From positions 140,757-204,756 of the forward strand of contig QLIY01000156.1 in assembly GCA_003260075.1 (NCBI GenBank): 64,000 bases of DNA. Reading direction: 5' to 3'. The position numbers were made by a program, and so were the translations under genes. Below the pieces are notes generated by a model that worked only from the letters and a program-made list of their open reading frames with translations, did no database searches and was not told the origin of the DNA. Shown piece after piece: positions 61,429-64,000 of the stretch (within the stretch, counting starts at the first letter, position 1; each line of letters begins with the position of its first letter). This DNA is from Phallusia mammillata. Taxonomy: Eukaryota > Chordata > Ascidiacea > Phlebobranchia > Ascidiidae.

Positions 61429-63552
61429 ATGGAGTATCTTAAAGGATTTCAAATGCTTCTGGTATTACTACTTACTGGTAAGGATTTGTTTTGTTTAAAA
61501 CTATTAGTTTTGTTTAAAACTATAGTACAAAAACTTGCAATAGATGATGCGAGGCACCTATATCAAACGAAAAATTTTCTGTAGCTAGAATTGTTTTAGT
61601 GAAAATAAATGTACATTATTCATTAAGTTGCAATTTTCAATAAAAATGACGAAAACACACTTTGGACAATCTTAATAAGCTGCTAAAAGAGAATTGATTC
61701 ACTTGTAATTTAACAGGATTAAACGAATCGGTCGCAAACTTCAACCAAACCCAGGATTACGAAGTGGTTTATCCGAAACAACGAATTAATGGAGCTTGGA
61801 GTAACGATTTGTCGACAAAAACTAAAAACACGGTTTGATCTTTTTCTTTTGAAAACAATTTGCCGGAGAATAAACAACATTTTTTCAGAAGTATGATGGC
61901 CTTCACAAGAAATATGTGACTTTTCAGCTAGAAACGATGGGACGCGTTTTTGTGCTAAAATTAACCCTTAACTTTGATATACTCGATGAACTACTTACAA
62001 CAGTGCATGTGTCTTCCGGAAATATTTCGTTTCCGGATAAAAAGGTTCGTTTCAAAGCAATTCCAAACCGTATGATGTTTTTGATTATGTTTGTTATACA
62101 CAGAGCATGAATTTTTGCTTCTATGGTGGAAAAGCATTCGAAAATGAAAATGAAGTGGGAATGGTGGCAATTAAAACTTGCAAAGGACTAGAGTAAGTAT
62201 CCACTTCATTTTTTCCTATTTAACATTAAAGTGTGCAACTTCACAGCGGTTATCTTATGATCAACGACCTTCATGACACAATAGTTATTCAACCAGCAGT
62301 CGAGTATTCACAATCTAACCGACATATTGCTTACCTTGGAGAAAAAATACGTGATGAACATCCTCAACGATGTATTACTCTTAATATGCCAAAGATAATA
62401 AAAACCGAACAAGGTATTTTTTGCAAATAATTTAAACAAATGTCGAGTGCCAGAGGCGAATGAAGAAATTAGTTTGCACTTTTAGCTGTTTTGTTAAATT
62501 CATTTTGACGAACTAACTTTGATGGTTTGATTCGTAGAGTTTTAATGTGCTTATTGAACAAAAAAAAATTACCAACTCGGTGTACATCGCGTTGTTTGTG
62601 TATAATGTAGATCGCAAATTAAATCGAAATTAAGTGTTGTCCCCGTTACTTTGGGCCGTCACTTTACTTTCCTGCGAATACCACATTTTTAACGATAGCA
62701 TAGATAGGAATTAAGGGATGTTAACATGAGAAGTGGAGAAATCTTCGTCGAATCTGCGCTACCCTTTGCCTTAGCATTGCTTAGAGTTGGACGCGTGTAT
62801 GAAAATGTGCAAAATGAATAAAAATTCTGTGTTTTAGATGGGCCAAATCCAAGAAAAAAGCGAAGCGTTTTGTCAGAGGTCAAATACGTCGAAGTCATGT
62901 TCGTCATCAACTATGATCTGGTAAAACGGTTGAACGAAATCTTTAGGTTTAATGGGATTCAAGCAATAGAAAAACGAATTTTCATATACTGTTGCAGTAT
63001 TCTAGCTTTACTGAAAACCAACTGAGAGAGATGATGTTCGAATATACCAATGGCATGGATTGCCTGTTTCAGCCGTTAAATATTCGGATTGTTCTAAGCA
63101 GCGTGGTGTTTTTTGACAAACAGAATTTGTTCAATTTGTCGCAATCCGCGAGCTTGGTAAGATTTTTCATTACCGACCAATCATATATTTGTATTTAGTC
63201 GACAATCATTTGTTAACATGACCATTTGTAACGCTGTTTTAGTCCTCTAAACTCTATACATGGGTGCACAACAACAAATTTCGCTCAGGCCTTGGGCAGA
63301 AACCCACCGTTTTTGAACCTTTGATATTTCTTATCACAACTTTATTGTCTTTAGACTTTAATAGATTTTGCGCTTTACCGCCTCACGCAACTTTCAAACA
63401 CGCCAGAAAATTCTTCCTGGCACAGATCTGACACCTCGATTTTGCTCACATACGGAGATTACATTGAATATTCTGGAGCAGGCAACGTCTATCTATTGGG
63501 GATAGCCGTCCTCAAGCAAATGTGTCAAACCTCTTCAGTATCTTACGCATCT
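61429..63552 (+). CDS. ADAM/M12B-type metalloprotease, 5' half, continues past right edge
   Basis: Secreted or membrane-anchored zinc protease of the adamalysin/reprolysin family. Exons 61429-61477, 61717-61832, 61889-62044, 62104-62192, 62247-62413, 62838-62920, 62998-63156 and 63355-63552 join in phase to 339 residues in view. A hydrophobic signal segment (MEYLKGFQMLLVLLLTG) is followed by an M12B propeptide, including YEVVYPKQ and the AIKTCKGL block whose Cys suits the family's cysteine-switch position. A furin-like site RKKR at residues 198-201 then leads into VKYVEVMFVINYDL, the usual start of the catalytic domain. The HExxHxxGxxH zinc site is not reached before the edge. The available part does not separate ADAM from ADAMTS classes, so no symbol is given. 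Confidence 0.85.
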
Positions 63553-63652
63553 GTAAGTTTCCTATTTAACCGGCGACGCAGTTTATTACATCGGTGACGG
63601 CCATCACATTTTTCTCAAATATTTTACAATACTTCAAACACTTCCTGTAGGT

Positions 63653-64000
63653 CAGTGGTTTTCAACCTGTGGGTCGCGACCCCCGTGGGGTTCGTTTGCC
63701 ATTTTACTGGGGGTCGCGAAGGCCCTTGTTAAACTGATAAAAAGTAAATGTTTATCAGCAATACCAAAAGGAAAACACACCATTTGATGTAAACTTATTT
63801 TGTGTTTTATTATGACCATTACGATACAAAACAAATGCTCTATTATGTCACAATACGGAAGATAGCTCAACGCCAGTACCACAGCACCGCTTTGGCAAAC
63901 GTGCTTTAACAGGATACTTTGCGTAAGAAATCCGAAGAGATCAGCAAGCTAAGGCCCTTCTTCTTTGCCCAACGTGAGAGTTTATAGCAGTGATTATCAA
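63653..64000. mobile_element. hAT-like element, right end beyond window
   Basis: The left terminus cagtggttttcaacctg is followed by gggtcgcgacccccgtgggg, the typical start of vertebrate- and tunicate-type hAT elements. It lies in the intron after the last visible ADAM exon. No transposase frame appears in the 348 bp available. Confidence 0.65.

Overview
This is a eukaryotic, AT-rich, intron-dense stretch from an invertebrate animal. Gene content (Disabled, NIM1 kinase, DOT1L, RNF11, PSME4/PA200, cystathionine gamma-lyase, an ADAM-type protease), short introns of about 100-700 bp, dense small DNA transposons and strong apparent heterozygosity fit a tunicate such as Ciona. The species is inference; nothing in the window proves it. 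All exon limits below come from reading GT/AG sites and checking phase by hand.

Layout, left to right. 1-4946 (-): Disabled adaptor (PTB domain, DPF motifs, proline-rich tail), running off the left edge. 4947-14515: about 9.6 kb without recognisable coding sequence, holding MITEs, a tRNA-derived SINE, a 9-bp-TSD element and a ~0.9 kb direct duplication. 14516-21435 (+): NIM1 kinase, nine coding exons. 22718-35439 (-): DOT1L H3K79 methyltransferase, about 26 coding exons, tail-to-tail with NIM1. 37791-39439 (-): RNF11 RING protein, three exons. 39440-45054: intergenic, with two MITEs and the non-coding leader exons of PSME4. 45057-50894 (+): PSME4/PA200, a complete 1945-codon protein in one uninterrupted exon. 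50895-55728: cluster of hAT-like elements, one nested in another. 55729-58073 (-): six exons of cystathionine gamma-lyase, missing the N-terminal exons and one near-C-terminal exon. 61429-63552 (+): 5' half of an ADAM-type metalloprotease, cut by the right edge.

The genes are ordinary housekeeping and signalling genes with no shared pathway. The strongest unexplained signal is structural. At nine places a run of 10-11 C joins two near-identical direct copies of 63-530 bp, each differing by a few percent, and several copies contain coding exons of NIM1 and DOT1L. The simplest reading is unmerged overlapping (probably allelic) contigs joined with a C10 spacer, so these tandem exons should not be taken as biology without checking. 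A second layer of interest is the set of non-autonomous transposons with exact 8- or 9-bp target-site duplications, including one that rebuilt a splice acceptor in the cystathionine gamma-lyase gene. I found no new multi-gene system.
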